This document shows positions 20,719-32,187 of a stretch of DNA of 64,000 bases, piece by piece (position 1 is the first letter of the stretch; each line of letters opens with the position of its first letter). Under the pieces are notes generated by a model. That model was not told the DNA's origin, ran no database searches, and saw nothing but the letters and a program-made list of their open reading frames with translations. The stretch is from Ascaphus truei (lineage: Eukaryota > Chordata > Amphibia > Anura > Ascaphidae): the NCBI GenBank assembly GCA_036426205.1, contig CM071568.1, positions 215,245,245 to 215,309,244 of the forward strand, written 5' to 3'. A program made the position numbers and the translations under genes.

Positions 20719-21840
20719 GTGTTTTTAAAATAACATGTTTTATTAATCAAATGTTTCTTATTTCTCCTTTACGTTATTTTCCCTTCAACTTGCGTTATTA
20801 TTGAGAATTGTTTATAAGTTGATAATTATTATAGCAGTTATTAACTGCTAAGGTGATTAAGGGGTTAGAGGCCATTAGATTGTATTTTTTCTTGTATAAT
20901 TTCTGACAACAAAGGATATGGACATAGAGTATACTGATGAGGACGCCAGTGGTAAGTAGATATATTTATTTATTTTATTAATGCTGGCAGGCTAATGTTT
21001 GATTTTAAAATGGGCACATGATAGAGAAAAAGTAAGAAAACAGCGCACTGTCAGGGAGTCAGGTGGTATAAAAATAAGGTTCTATTTATTCAGCAAAAGT
21101 ACACAAAACATCACCCAAGGAGGTGGAAAAAGTCCTCCTAAGCGTTTCAGACCCAAATGTCCTTAATTAAGGAGTATAAGGTGAAGGACGGCAGGGACCC
21201 TCTATATATATCCAACACTTCAAAGCAATAATGCTTAATTTTCACACCATACACCCGAGCCCGTGCATGATGTCATGATGGGCACCTGCGCCCGTGCGCC
21301 CATAACAGATGGGCTCGTGCACCACCGTATTACACCCCCTCACCGTCAGCATGCGCACAGATGCAGGGCTGGCATAGCTAAAGCATAATGTGCAGGCAGC
21401 CTGCTCTGTGTGTCCGTTCACCCCCCCCAGCACACATCCTGAGAGCTAATTGGGCCACGATCGACACTCAAGCCAATGAAAACACCCGCTGAGGTGCCAG
21501 TCCCCCATGTCTAAAAAGCTCATCATCGACTGACCCAGGGCCCGACAGAGGCACCACCAAAACAAACCCGCCCCCTCATGCACGTTAGGAATGTGATTGT
21601 ACTTAACACATAGTGCCTAATGAAAAATGTAAACATTAGAACTATAAAGCCTTCTGTAGAGGGAATATAAATCAAGGATCCCTGTTATCCCACCACCATA
21701 CATAATCCACAGTGAACTCCAAAGTCATGTCCCCTCTCCCCTTATCCATAAAAAAAAAACACATACTCGCATCTGTGGGGAAGAGAACATGACATCACAC
21801 ATATATATTAAAAACAAAAAGTAGAATCTATTTATTTATA
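20719..21840. other. No gene; degenerate PLE-like non-coding sequence
   Basis: No coding domain is visible. Around 21135-21182 the minus strand has GAAACGCTTAGGAGG preceded by CTCCTTAATTAAGGAC, a worn version of the hammerhead-like arrangement at 22854. It leads into the PLE RT fragment, so it may be that element's 5' region. Confidence 0.4.
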
Positions 21841-22470
21841 ATTTCGTTCCACTATAGTTACAAATCCCTCTACCAAGGGTGGATTGCAGCATTAGAGGCA
21901 ATTCATTTATACACTTCAGTCATCAAACATGATCAGGGGGTGGCAGTTGTCCGCCACTTTTTGGAGGGTCCAGATAATAATCAATTGCACACCACATTTA
22001 TATTAGATTCAATTAATTTTCTACTCATTCACAATAATTTTTTATTTGATCGCAAGTTTTATTTACAGCGGCAGGGTACAGCTATGGGCACAAGTTTTGC
22101 ACCGTCATACGCAAATTTATTTATGTGGTGGGAGTCACAATTTATTTTTAGTAGCACAAAACCTTTTAGAAAACAGACCTGGACGGATGGGGGATGATAC
22201 CCCATTATTGATCACGCAGTTCAATAAATGCAGCCATCAGGTTCAACAAATTATTCATAACCACTGGGACATTTGCGTATGGATCAGAGTTTAGTGAACT
22301 GCATGGAAAAAGGGCCCCGCTTTGTATATAGAAAAGCTAAAACTATTGCCTCTTATGTATCTCCCAGTTATGTAGCTTCTCCTACAGCAGTTTCAAATAA
22401 CTTTATTACTAAAGGATCCTTTAGATGTGGAGGATACAAAAAATTTTGTAATGTCCCAAAGTGTGTATAA
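21841..22470 (+). pseudogene. Penelope-like element reverse transcriptase fragment
   Basis: Plus-strand frames match PLE RT. LYTSVIKHDQGVAVVRHFL precedes the segment NFLLIHNNFLFDRKFY, then QGTAMGTSFAPSYANLFM, the conserved palm motif of PLE enzymes. Later YRKAKTIASYVSPSYV and FITKGSFRCGGYKKF match the region before the GIY-YIG endonuclease. The piece containing the catalytic YxDD is missing between about 22150 and 22270, and frames shift several times. PLEs retrotranspose using this RT with a C-terminal GIY-YIG nuclease; the nuclease is absent here. Confidence 0.8.
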
Positions 22471-22539
22471 TAGTTTTTCTGCAGCTCCTCGCTCTCCCAT
22501 GATCAGCGGGGCAAACAACCGAATATATATATATATATA

Positions 22540-23805
22540 AACACACATATAGTGGAGTGTAAAAAAGAAAAGAAACACACTATTAGTATAAAATTAAAGG
22601 TGATTAATATTTATAGTATGCATAAAATGCAGTACTTACATAAAAATTGGATCACAATGAATCCAGAAATCCCTGTGGGAGCTCAAAGGAGGGGTAGAAG
22701 GGAGTGTTTGTACCATCACAATGGCTGGGTCCAAAAATGCCAGATATTCCGGTGGATTAACCGCATCACCTCGCGCTCAAACACCACAAGGAAGTAAAAA
22801 CACAGCTGCCCGAAGGAACGTAATGACGCTTCCTCTCTACTGCGTGTAATATCACCTCTACGCGTTTCGCGTCATATGACGCGTCGTCAGGAGGTATGAT
22901 TGACAGCATAGACGTCCAGTTAAAATACAGGAGGTCTGAACAAAAACACCAATCGGATGCGTTCATTCTCCATTATAGGCTACCATACCTATTCAATCTG
23001 TTAAATCAAACGGAAAAGCATACAGTACATAATATCTCATAAGATTACAGATCTTGCAATGTACTTATAAGAACAATGATAATGACCCTAACTAAATTAG
23101 ACATACATCATATTAATGAATAACTAAACACAGAATATAACAAAAACCATACCTATATGAATAATGCCCTAACTGAAATATATATATAATGACAACATCA
23201 TGATATAAACATACACATAAAAACATACCTATATGGATGATACCCTAACTGAAATATATACAATGACAACATTGTGATATTAAACAACTCAACACACAGT
23301 GTAAGTACTGTATACACAATACAAAAATACACATAATACAATAAACAACTAACAACAAAAAATTGTAAATAATAATGAAAAAAATATATAAATTATAAAG
23401 GGTAAAATAAAAAAATGATAAAAAATTATGGAAAAAAAATTATGAAAAAAGGCTAAAAATGAAACCTCTAACATATGGATGTACACATCTATATACATGA
23501 ATACATACACTTCTCGAGGGAGTTTAAAGATATTACTTAAAAAATGGGGCCAACTCAATCAATTCATTGAGTCCACCCGGTGATTTACTCCCTAGTGTGT
23601 ATATCCAATATTGTTCCCTCTGTAACAATTTGGTGTCCCAATCTCCCCTCCTATGATCTCTTGGAACCACTTCTAAGCCTCTAATCTTTAAACCATTAGG
23701 TCGGCCTTGGTTGTGAGTCAAGAAGTCTTGGGATAAATTATGAATTTTTTTTCCTTTTTCTAAATTAGATTCAGCATTAGGCCCATAGTACTGATTCATA
23801 TTCAC
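22540..23805 (-). pseudogene. Penelope-like element 3' end: GIY-YIG tail and 3' region
   Basis: The minus-strand frame 23805-23533 contains GLEVVPRDHRRGDWDTKLLQ, WIYTLGSKSPGGLNE and ends LAPFFK. This is the C-terminal tail of the PLE GIY-YIG endonuclease, whose end typically has P-x-GLN-x-(D/E)L. The upstream RT and GIY-YIG core are missing. Downstream (23532-22540) is non-coding, AT-rich DNA with a well-formed hammerhead-like motif at 22854-22895. It lies opposite to the RT fragment just upstream, so the two belong to different insertions or a rearranged one. Confidence 0.75.
22854..22895 (-). ncRNA. Hammerhead ribozyme candidate, best in window
   Basis: Minus strand: helix I strand ACCTC, core CTGACGA, helix II GCGTC-ATAT-GACGC, GAAAC, short GCG, then TA and the returning helix I strand GAGGT. 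The outer 5-bp helix, the 5-bp helix II and the invariant CUGANGA and GAAA are all present. The very short helix III fits minimal type I hammerheads reported from PLEs. It is about 640 nt downstream of the GIY-YIG tail. Confidence 0.6.
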
Positions 23806-24238
23806 TTCATTGTTTTAGACCACATTTCTGTCAATGTATCAATTGTTAACAATTTGACATGTTTCCCCCCCCCCCCATAAAAAAAGAACACTGCCTTTTT
23901 CAACGTGGGACTACTAACACAAATAACTTTAACCTATACCATGCCTCAGATCACATTCATAGCATACCATTAAAGGCATGTTAAACCTTACAGTAACACC
24001 CTTTAGTTAAGTTTTTCAACATTTAAACAAATAATCCCATTCTATTTATATTCATATTGTATACATGTTGCACATAAAAGACGAGACTCACAAAAGGCTG
24101 CTAAACTTTGGCTTGCCTCTAGTCCCATTCAGATGAATGAGAATAAAGGCATGCTCAAACTTTGCACACTGTTGAGGATCTGGCCCTTATTTTTATATTG
24201 ATTCTAGCACAGTTTTGTAATGAAACTTACAACAGGTG
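23806..24238. other. No gene seen
   Basis: AT-rich anonymous sequence with a C-run at about 23864-23875. Confidence 0.5.
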
Positions 24239-24271
24239 TTATATCTATCTATATATATTATATATATATAG

Positions 24272-24322
<51 letters not shown>

Positions 24323-24330
24323 TATATGCA
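24239..24330. repeat. TA-rich microsatellite
   Basis: Alternating TA with short interruptions. The Tyr/Ile-rich frames through it are artefacts. Confidence 0.9.
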
Positions 24331-24334
24331 AATA

Positions 24335-24500
24335 TAGCTGTATGCTCATCTGCATGTCTTAGGCAGGTCTGCAACCCGCCTTTCCCCATTATCACTCAGC
24401 ATACAGCACTTCCACTGCAGCAAGGGATTCTGGGAAATGACATGCAAATGAGCACACAGTGTCACTTTTTGCCTCAATAACCATTTTTAACATGGTTCCC
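24335..24500. repeat. Foldback-family repeat, member 2 (partial)
   Basis: Shares TGCATGTCTTAGGCAGGTCT, GGGATTCTGGGAAATGACAT and GCAAATGAGCACAC with 20071-20517. One arm is present with partial flanks. Confidence 0.7.
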
Positions 24501-24543
24501 TAAATATATATATATATATGGATAGATAGCTGAGGCTCCTGTT

Positions 24544-24768
24544 GTGGTTAGTGTTCCCACTCCTGCTCCTGTTGTGGTTCCCACTCCTGCTCCTGTTGTG
24601 GCTCTTGCTGCCATTCCTATTGTGGCTTCTGTTACTACTCATGTGTCAACTCCTATTACTTCTGTTGCTGTGGCACCTGCTGCTGTGACATCTCCTCCTG
24701 CACATGCTCCTGCTGTGGATGATGTCCTTGGTGATGCTGCAATATCAGCAGCAGTTGCTAGCAGTTAG
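24544..24768 (+). other. Low-complexity Pro/Ala/Val-rich open frame
   Basis: A 74-residue frame made of PTPAPVV-type repeats ends DDVLGDAAISAAVASS. CTCCTGTTGTGG repeats drive it. It may be the tail of a decayed transposon protein, but nothing supports expression. Confidence 0.25.
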
Positions 24769-24769
24769 T

Positions 24770-26314
24770 TGCCAAAAATGTCAGTACACAAAGTGCCTAA
24801 TTCACGATGGCAGGAGACACTAACGTGAGACCATGGAAGTCAGAGGCATAGGGCTGATTATACACTCAGTAGGAACACAATGAATAAATGGGATCCAACA
24901 AGCCATAGAGGTTCTCAGGCAACCATCTAGCCTTACCACGCTGACTGTCACACAATCCAATGGAATTTATACACCTGCAGATGAGCCAAAGTCACCCACA
25001 CCTGAGCCTCTATTGTGATTAGGCTTGCACCACCAGTGTTGGGATGTTGCCTTCTCTCCACACCAAATAAGAAAAAACCCATAATGTTCTTAAATATATT
25101 ATATTCTGTTTTTTTTTCTCAATGTTGGGATTATTTTGCCTTTTCTGATCTTCTATTGTTGCAGTGTTATTTAAACACGGACATAAACCTAATATTTGAT
25201 TTCAAAACCTGGTTTCCCGTATTTTTTTTCGTGTGCAGAAAGAAGGTACAGACATTATATATATGTTCAGTTTATTATACTTTATTTTTCTCTTTGCATC
25301 CTTTTTTTAAAACAAAAATATGATTTTTTTTAAATGGAAAGTATAACAGTCTAATGATTATTGTAAGTGATTGCCTATCAAAAAAGCTGGAACAGTGATC
25401 AGTGATATTGGGATGGGAAAAACTGCCTGTATTACTGTAATTGTGAAATAGTGAGATGTTTCTTTAATGCGATTATAACATGATTTTGCATGTAATGTGA
25501 AGCCATCTGAAGGGTTTGGATGTGTGTTTCGGCACGTTTAGCCATTACTTAACTAATGCCATGTTAAATCCCTGCAATAAGAATAACAGAGGCCAACGGA
25601 GGTCTGTGGATATGCGTTTAGAGGTAAACATATTTGTTTGCATATCATTAGCACTAACCTCTCATTATGGTTTAAAACAGCACTTAGCACATTGTTACTG
25701 AGCTTTGTATATCCTCGTTAGCACTTAATGATAAGTTAATTGGAGTTAACATCACATTAAGTCAATAATGGATCTATGTGGATCTGCCTCCAAGTGACTT
25801 ACAGTATATACTTCCTCAAACTCTCCATTATATAATACAGTTATACCTCTCTCAGTTATACCCACTTTATGTATGACTTAGCTAATGTCTTATTAAATCA
25901 ACACATTAACTGGCCCTCTATAGATATGCCTTGTTAGGTTGAACGCCTATTTTGCATATTAGTACTTACAGCCGTTATAGTTAAAGTAATGCACTTTCCG
26001 GCTGAAAATGGGATTTAACCTCCGAGGTGTTAGATCTACGTTAGATCTCTCATTAAGGTAACAACAGACCTCTGTGGATCTGACCATATCTTGTCATTTG
26101 GGAATTTGTCCTTGTACTTTTGCTTGCTTATACTATCCAATTCTTGTTATTAAATGTGTTTTAGCTGTTTCTGATAAATAAGTAACAACGCTATAATCTT
26201 ATGTGATCTGCTAACCCTAACCAATTTATTCATGTTTAATCATAACCCTTTATTCTACCATCTTGATGCACCTTCAAGAATGAAAAAATGTAAAAACTAT
26301 TTTTTGTAGACTAG
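24770..26314. other. No gene seen
   Basis: AT-rich. Loosely repeated motifs (GGTCTGTGGATATG, CTCTGTGGATCTG, CTCTATAGATATG) between 25600 and 26080 suggest an old internally repetitive element. No domain is recognised. Confidence 0.4.
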
Positions 26315-27240
26315 GGCTCAGCCATGTGTGATTTGCATGCCAACCCCGCCTATGAACTTTTCTTCAGTTAACCAATTGTTCGTTAATATAGAGGTTGTGA
26401 CTTCCTCCTGCGGCACCACTATTGAAATGGATTCTTCCCTGGTAAACACAGAGGTAAAGAATGTGTTTAATACCTCTGCTTTTTCCGTATCTCCAATAAT
26501 CTCACACTGAAAGGGTGCTATATTTTCTTTTCTGTTTTTTTTATTATTAAGGAACTTTTTTGGATTGATCTTACTTTCTATTTCAATTATTTTTTCATTT
26601 CTGCTAATTTGATTGTCCTTTTGAAATTTTTGTTACATTCCTTATAATTCTGATATGATGTCTCCGTCCCTTCTGACTTCAAGTATCTAAACACCCGCCT
26701 CTTCTTTTCCTTTTCCTCTGCTACCTGTTTATTTAGCCACATTTGTTTTGACTTGTTGCTTTTATACTTATTACCCAAGGGTATACACTGATGAGTGTCC
26801 TTTTCTAACAATGTTTTAAAGACTGCCCATTTATCTTCTACAAAATATACATTTGGATGATGTTTTTGCAGGGAAAAACTGTAGATTATTCCTCAGTTTA
26901 TTAAAATCAGCCTTTCTAAAGTTTTGGGTCTTTTTTTAACCCAAATAATATGTTTTTTGATCATTTATTTCAATTGACACCATGCTATGATCACGGTTTC
27001 CCAAATGTTCCAGGACTTGAATATTTGTTATTACTTCTACATTGTTTGATATTACTAAATTCAGTATTGCTCCTCTCCTGGTTGGTTCGACAATAATTTG
27101 GGTCATATAATTGTCTTTAAGCAAACACCTAAAAACCTGTTTCCTTTTGTTGTAATGCTAATCTCATTGCCCCAGTTTATGTCTGGATGATTAAAATCAG
27201 TCATTATGCAAACATGACCTAGTTTTTATGCCTTCTCCAT
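26315..27240 (-). pseudogene. CR1-like LINE ORF2 fragment (endonuclease end to pre-RT linker)
   Basis: Minus-strand reading gives MTQIIVEPTRRGAILNLVIS and LGNRDHSMVSIEI (C-terminal half of the AP endonuclease with the SDH-like motif as RDH). Then come QMWLNKQVAEEKEKKRRVFR and, further on, GDTEKAEVLNTFFTSVFT, the linker before the RT. Several frame changes show it is dead. The RT is missing. Immediately downstream lies a CR1 3' end in plus orientation. Confidence 0.75.
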
Positions 27241-27261
27241 TTGCTAAAGTATTTTAGCTTC

Positions 27262-27839
27262 CTCAATCTCACAGATATTTTGTGGTTTATAGCATGTCCC
27301 TACAAACATTTTCTAAGAGGGGATATGATAACTATATACAAATATATTCGGGGACAATATGAGGAGCTTTCAAAAGAACTATTCATCCCACGGGCAGTAC
27401 AAAGAACTCGGGGCCATCCCTTAAGGTTGGAGGAAAGGAGATTTCCCCAGAAGGAAAGGGTTCTTTACAGTAAGGGCAGTTAAAATGTGGAATTCATTAC
27501 CCATGGAGACTGTGATGGCAGATACAATAGATTTGTTCAAAAAAAGGTTGGGCATCTTTTTAGATGGGAAAGGTATACAGGGATATACCAAATAAGTATA
27601 CATGGAAAGGATATTGATCCAGGGATTAATCCGATTGCCAATTCTTGGAGTCAGGAAGGAATTTATTTTCCCCTTATGAGATATCATTGGATATCTGTTT
27701 TGTTTTTTTAATTTCCTTCCTCTGGATCAATAAGTAGGTATAGATATAGGATAAAGTATCTGTTGTCTAAATTTAGCATTGGTTCAACTTGATGTTCGTA
27801 CTTTTTTTTCAACCTCATCTACTATGTAACTATGTAACA
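27262..27839 (+). pseudogene. CR1-like LINE C-terminal end and 3' terminus
   Basis: Plus strand encodes RGDMITIYKYIRGQYEELSK, RTRGHPLRLEERRF and, after a frame change, VKMWNSLPMET, the conserved C-terminal part of CR1-clade ORF2. It ends in CATCTACTATGTAACTATG, similar to short 3' tails typical of CR1 elements. With the inverted fragment next to it (26315-27240), this could be one insertion with a 5' inversion, or two insertions. Confidence 0.75.
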
Positions 27840-28231
27840 GCATATACAAAACAGCCCATAGAAACCAATCACTGTAACTAAAGCATCAAGATTCAATCTC
27901 ATCTGCTAAAGTTATATCCTGTGTACCTAAAATGCTGTATGCCCCATATCATGACACCCTAAGTTCCTTATTGCTCATATACTATTTTTTATATGTTGTA
28001 AACTATCATAACCCCTAGGTATATAACACCCAACTCTAACCAACTATTGCATATATATCCATAAACTAGTAACACATGCAATGCACTAACCATACAGTAT
28101 ATGCTTAAGCATTACATTCGCCCTAATTAGCTCCTGGGGATCTGCATGTAGGTCTACAGCATGATAGTACATCAAGATAATACAAATAAGACTGCTAGCC
28201 ATTCAATTTTTGTGGACTTCCCATAAACCAA
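27840..28231. other. No gene seen
   Basis: AT-rich anonymous DNA. Confidence 0.5.
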
Positions 28232-28890
28232 CAAGGAAAAAGGAATACCAGTGCGTGGGTTAAATATGTGCCCTAATGTGAAAAAACAAACAAACAAAAC
28301 CTGTGTTTAAACCTATAAAACACACAACTATCTTATGTACAGTGCAAAATATATCCAATCTCTGTGAAAAGTGCACTTACATAAACAAAAGTCGGGGGAG
28401 AAATGAGGTGAACAATCACCACAATGACGTGTGCTGCAGAGTGTAGGTATTCCCACAGCATAAAGATTCTCAACACTATCAGCATATGTCCGGAATATAT
28501 GAAGCAATGAACGGAGTGATTTAAGTCCAATGACTAAACCCCTAGTGTGGGGGACGGGTTAGCGGTGATGATAAGAGAGGGATGACTGGGGGGGGGGGGG
28601 TCTCTCGACCGGCACCGGACCCCTTCAGTATGACTAGCTGCACATAAGACCAAACCTCCTGGGTGCAATCCATGTAAAATAAATCCACTTACTGCATCTG
28701 CATCTGGTGAATCCGGATGAAGCGTGCTCCTCGCTGCTCGTGATACACAGAGGGTAATACTTCTCACTGGGAGGAGAGAAGGGACAGCGGGCACTGCTCG
28801 GCAGATAGTAAAGGCTAGACTGCACTGGGTTAAAAAGTTATTTATTTAGCCATTTACAAACATGAATAAAAAGTGAAGTTCCCCCATAGT

Positions 28891-28928
28891 ACCTCTAACG
28901 CGTTTCACCCCCATGGGGCTTTGTAATA
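28891..28928 (-). ncRNA. Degenerate hammerhead-like motif
   Basis: The minus strand has a stem of GCCCC / GGGG(G), then GAAACGCGTTAGAGGT, the same 3' side as the candidate at 22854. The CUGANGA side reads CTCTATTACAA and has lost the core. Confidence 0.3.
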
Positions 28929-28970
28929 GAGACTGAGGAAGGCATTGCCGAAACACGTCTGATGTGTTTT
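28928..28970 (+). ncRNA. Hammerhead-like motif
   Basis: Plus strand: CTGAGGA, stem GGC / GCC, GAAAC, then ACGTC ending in a GUC triplet. Core residues fit, but helix I is poor. Confidence 0.35.
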
Positions 28971-29478
28971 GGGCACTCACAGCCACCATAGTTGTCTGAG
29001 AGCAGAGTTAATTCCTCGCACAGTCCTCACGCAGCTGTTGGAGCCTGGTCACGTGCGCTCGTGCACTCTGGAGCAGGAGGGGAGACGTAGCCTGCTGGAA
29101 GCAGAGAGGCTGGTGAAACCCCCCCCTACAAGGAAATCAACAGAGGACCAGTGAAGGAAGATCTGCCTAACAAAGACAACAGGAGCTGACAAGCTATGCA
29201 CCAATGCACTGCTGTATAGCACGATTTGGAACAAGTGTGAAGAGACACACCTATCATCTGGATCAAGTTAACCTGTGGATACTTTCTCCAAAGTGTTCTT
29301 ACTTTGTGGGACATTTTCACTTGGACATTTGTTTATGTAAGTGCACTTTTCACAGAGATTGGATATATTTTGCACTGTATATAGAATAGTGTGTGTTTTA
29401 TAGGTTTAAACACAGTTTTTTTTTTGCACATTAGGGCACATATTTAACCCATGCGCTGATATTCCTTTTTCCTTTATA

Positions 29479-29859
29479 TATTACTTTTTGGGAGGATTTG
29501 AATCACCCACCCACAATCCAGCAGCGGGATATTTAGTCACTGTTTGTATTTAGAAGTTGGCGCTGTGTTTTCTTTATTCACTCCATAAACCAACGAAGTG
29601 AGGAGAGTGAATGAAAAAACAAAAGGAATCATACATCCACACATGAATAGGAATACAAACCCACCCGTGAGATGGAGTCATGTAGTGTCTAAATCATTAC
29701 TTAAATATTTAAATCATAAAAGGGAGAAAAAGTAAATGTTAGCAATAAGCTACCGACTGTGGTATACAATAAATGTTATTGCACCTAGCATCATGCGCCA
29801 AGAGGGTCAAGGAAATAGATAGCAGGATAAGCAAACATACCCACCCACCCATCTATATT
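29479..29859. other. No gene seen
   Basis: Anonymous sequence between PLE-related pieces. Confidence 0.4.
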
Positions 29860-30240
29860 TTACAGGAAGCACCCCGAATTTAGGTCCTCATTTAGACCCT
29901 TCGGGGTCATGGTATTTAAAGTGTATATAAATGTTGCTTCCATCTGCAATAAAATTGTATTCCTATTTCCACCTCTATTTGGAACATGTGCTTATGCTAT
30001 TGGCATACATCGGAATGCTGCCAATCTGTGTTTCAGATTTTTTAAATGTCTAGCCACTGGTAAGTGTCTCAGTTCCTCTTGATCCATAGTCTCCAACAGG
30101 GCCTTTCTGATAGAGGACCTGTGCATAGCAATCCATTCTTTAAGTATCCTGGAGGTCTTGCCAACATAGTATAATGCACATGGCATCTGATGATATACAC
30201 CACATATCTTGATTCACAATTCAGAAAGTTGGTAATTTTA
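29860..30240 (-). pseudogene. Penelope-like element GIY-YIG endonuclease fragment
   Basis: Minus strand: CALYYVGKTSRILKEWIAMH is the GIY-YIG signature region (YYVGKT form) with the following Arg helix. HRSSIRKALLE and ARHLKNLKHRL come next. After a stop, in the same region, MEATFIYTLNTMTPKGLNE gives the C-terminal GLN motif also seen at 23533-23805. The RT portion is absent. A stop (TAG) and small frame breaks mark it as decayed. Confidence 0.8.
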
Positions 30241-30323
30241 ATACAGTAGGAGTACTCCTATGTGGATGAGCAAAGGTCTTTCCCAAAAGAAGATACTGAC
30301 AATTAACGTTAATACAGCATTAA

Positions 30324-30400
<77 letters not shown>
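30324..30400. repeat. Palindromic (TG)n(TA)n(CA)n microsatellite
   Basis: A TG run passes through TA into a long CA run, forming a self-complementary microsatellite. Confidence 0.95.
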
Positions 30401-30403
<3 letters not shown>

Positions 30404-30456
30404 CACCCCCCCACCCCCAATTGCAGATAGGGTGCATGTGAGAGGAAATCTATATG

Positions 30457-31104
30457 TGTTACCCAGTGTGGTGCTTTACCTGTAGGCTCACAGGGGGCCT
30501 GAGCCTCCACCAGTGAGAGCCTGGGTGTATCCTCTGGAACAATACTATATGGTGCAGCGCCTCCACCTGCGATGGCTCCCAGCAGCGCGGGAGTTGTTCC
30601 TCGCAGGACACATTCAAATAAACACATACACTTGATGTAAAATAGCAACGATCTTTACTATAACAATATGAAAACACTTCTGACTCTATAAACTCTATAA
30701 TAGTAATGGCACAACTACCCAAAGCACCAACATAGGGCGCAACCCTCCACCGTGTCCCCACACCATGTCTACTGTCCCACACCCAAACCCCAAGTGTGTG
30801 GTGACTGCGCGGTCCACTAGTATGAGGATGTTATAGATGGTGCACTTAGGTGTAGGGTTACCTGCCGAGCGCTCCTGCACTCGGACCAGCAGACAATCTT
30901 CGCAAAAGGCTCCGCAGACGCGATGCCTTCCACGACACTCCTCCGGGGCGATCCCACCCGGGTGGATATGACGGTCTCTGCACTTGCAGATAGTGATTCA
31001 CTGCAATCACTGGCCAGGATATTCCTCTTCCTGGCTGGACCCTCACTTGTCTGGGTTCTACAGTACCTTGTCCCTATCTAAGGGGTGTCCCTGTAGTAAC
31101 CACA
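30457..31104 (+). mobile_element. Possible solo LTR or GC-rich element
   Basis: A block starting TGTTACCCAGTGTGGTGC and ending near GTAGTAACCACA has the composition and TG/CA-like ends of the other LTRs. No target duplication is evident and no relative is in the window. Confidence 0.3.
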
Positions 31105-31125
31105 AGCTGAGGTGATTGTATTGTA

Positions 31126-31948
31126 TGTCTTTATTTATATAGCGCCGTTAATGTACATAGCGCTTCACAATAGTAATACACGTGGTAATCAAATAAATAA
31201 CATAATATAAATAACAGGTCATGGGAATAAGTGCATCAGACATAAAAGTAACATTAAGGAAAAGGAGTCCGTGCTCCGAGGAGCTTACAGTCTAATTGGT
31301 AGGTAGGGAGAACGTACAGAGACAGTAGGAGGGAATTTTGGTAAGTGTGTCTGCAGAGGGCCAAGCTATATGTATCATGTGTCCAGTATAATCCACAGTG
31401 CTATTCATATGCTTCTTTAAGCAAGTGTGTCTTAAGGTGGGTCTTAAAGGTCGATAGAGAGGGTGCTAGTCGGGTATTAAGGGGAAGGGCATTCCAGAGG
31501 TGCCGGGCACTAAGTGAGAAAGGTTTAAGGCGGGAGAGGGCTTTAGATACAAAGGGGGTAGAAAGAAGACATCCTTGAGAGGAACGCAAGAGTCTGGATG
31601 GTGCATAACGAGAAATTAGGGCTGACTGAGATGTAAGGAGGAGCAGAAGCGTGTAAAGTTTTAAAAGTGAGGAGGAGAATTGAGTGTGTGATACGGGATT
31701 TGATCGGAAGCCAGGAGAGGGATTTCAGGAGGGGAGACGCGGAGACAGATCTAGGAAAGAGTAGAGTGATTCTGGCAGCAGCGTTTAGGATAGATTGTAG
31801 GGGAGACAGGTGAGAGGCAGGAAGGCCGGACAGCAGGAGGTTGCAGTAATCAAGACGGGAGAGAATGAGGTCCTATCAGAGTTTTAGGAGTCGAGCAACA
31901 GAGAAACGGGCGTATCTTTGTGATATTGCGGAGGAAAAAGCGACCCAC
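31126..31948 (-). pseudogene. L2 LINE 3' end (C-terminal ORF2 and 3' tail)
   Basis: The minus strand encodes FSLSARHLWNALPLNTRLAP and STFKTHLKTHLLKEAYE (31589-31401), the well-known L2-clade C terminus. Upstream, in shifting frames, are RT-thumb-like pieces (31948-31600). The 3' tail, TTTATTTATATAGCGCC on the plus strand, also occurs at 63605, so this is a family end. The copy is riddled with frameshifts. Confidence 0.8.
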
Positions 31949-32187
31949 CTTAGCAGCGTGAAAGTGCTAGATCTATGACACAATAGGGCAAATCCAACAG
32001 ATAAGTATATCCCAGTATGTGATACAACGTGATGACGTCATCACACTGGCGTCTCTGAGGGTGTTGGATCGTAAGACACATGCAGTGTCTATCTGGGGCT
32101 GGTAACGTTATATCACATACTGGGATATACTTATCTGTTGGATTTGCCTTATTGTGTCATAGATCTAGCGCTTTCACGCTGCTGAGG
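31949..32187. repeat. Inverted repeat (about 82-bp arms, 74-bp loop)
   Basis: 31949-32030 pairs with 32105-32187; both contain CCAACAGATAAGTATATCCC and ATCTATGACACAAT in opposite orientation, with few mismatches. It sits at one edge of sequence separating the two L2 pieces. Confidence 0.85.

Larger units (their letters stand above)
28232..29478. repeat. Inverted-repeat-bounded PLE-like block
   Basis: Arms of about 150 bp (28232-28387 and 29329-29478) share AGTGCACTTTTCACAGAGAT, GGTTTAAACACAG and TTAGGGCACATATTTAACCC in opposite orientation. The roughly 940-bp core contains ACCTCTAACGCGTTTCA and a GAAAC-bearing hammerhead-like pair, as expected of PLE non-coding ends. No protein domain is visible in the core. 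Confidence 0.65.
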
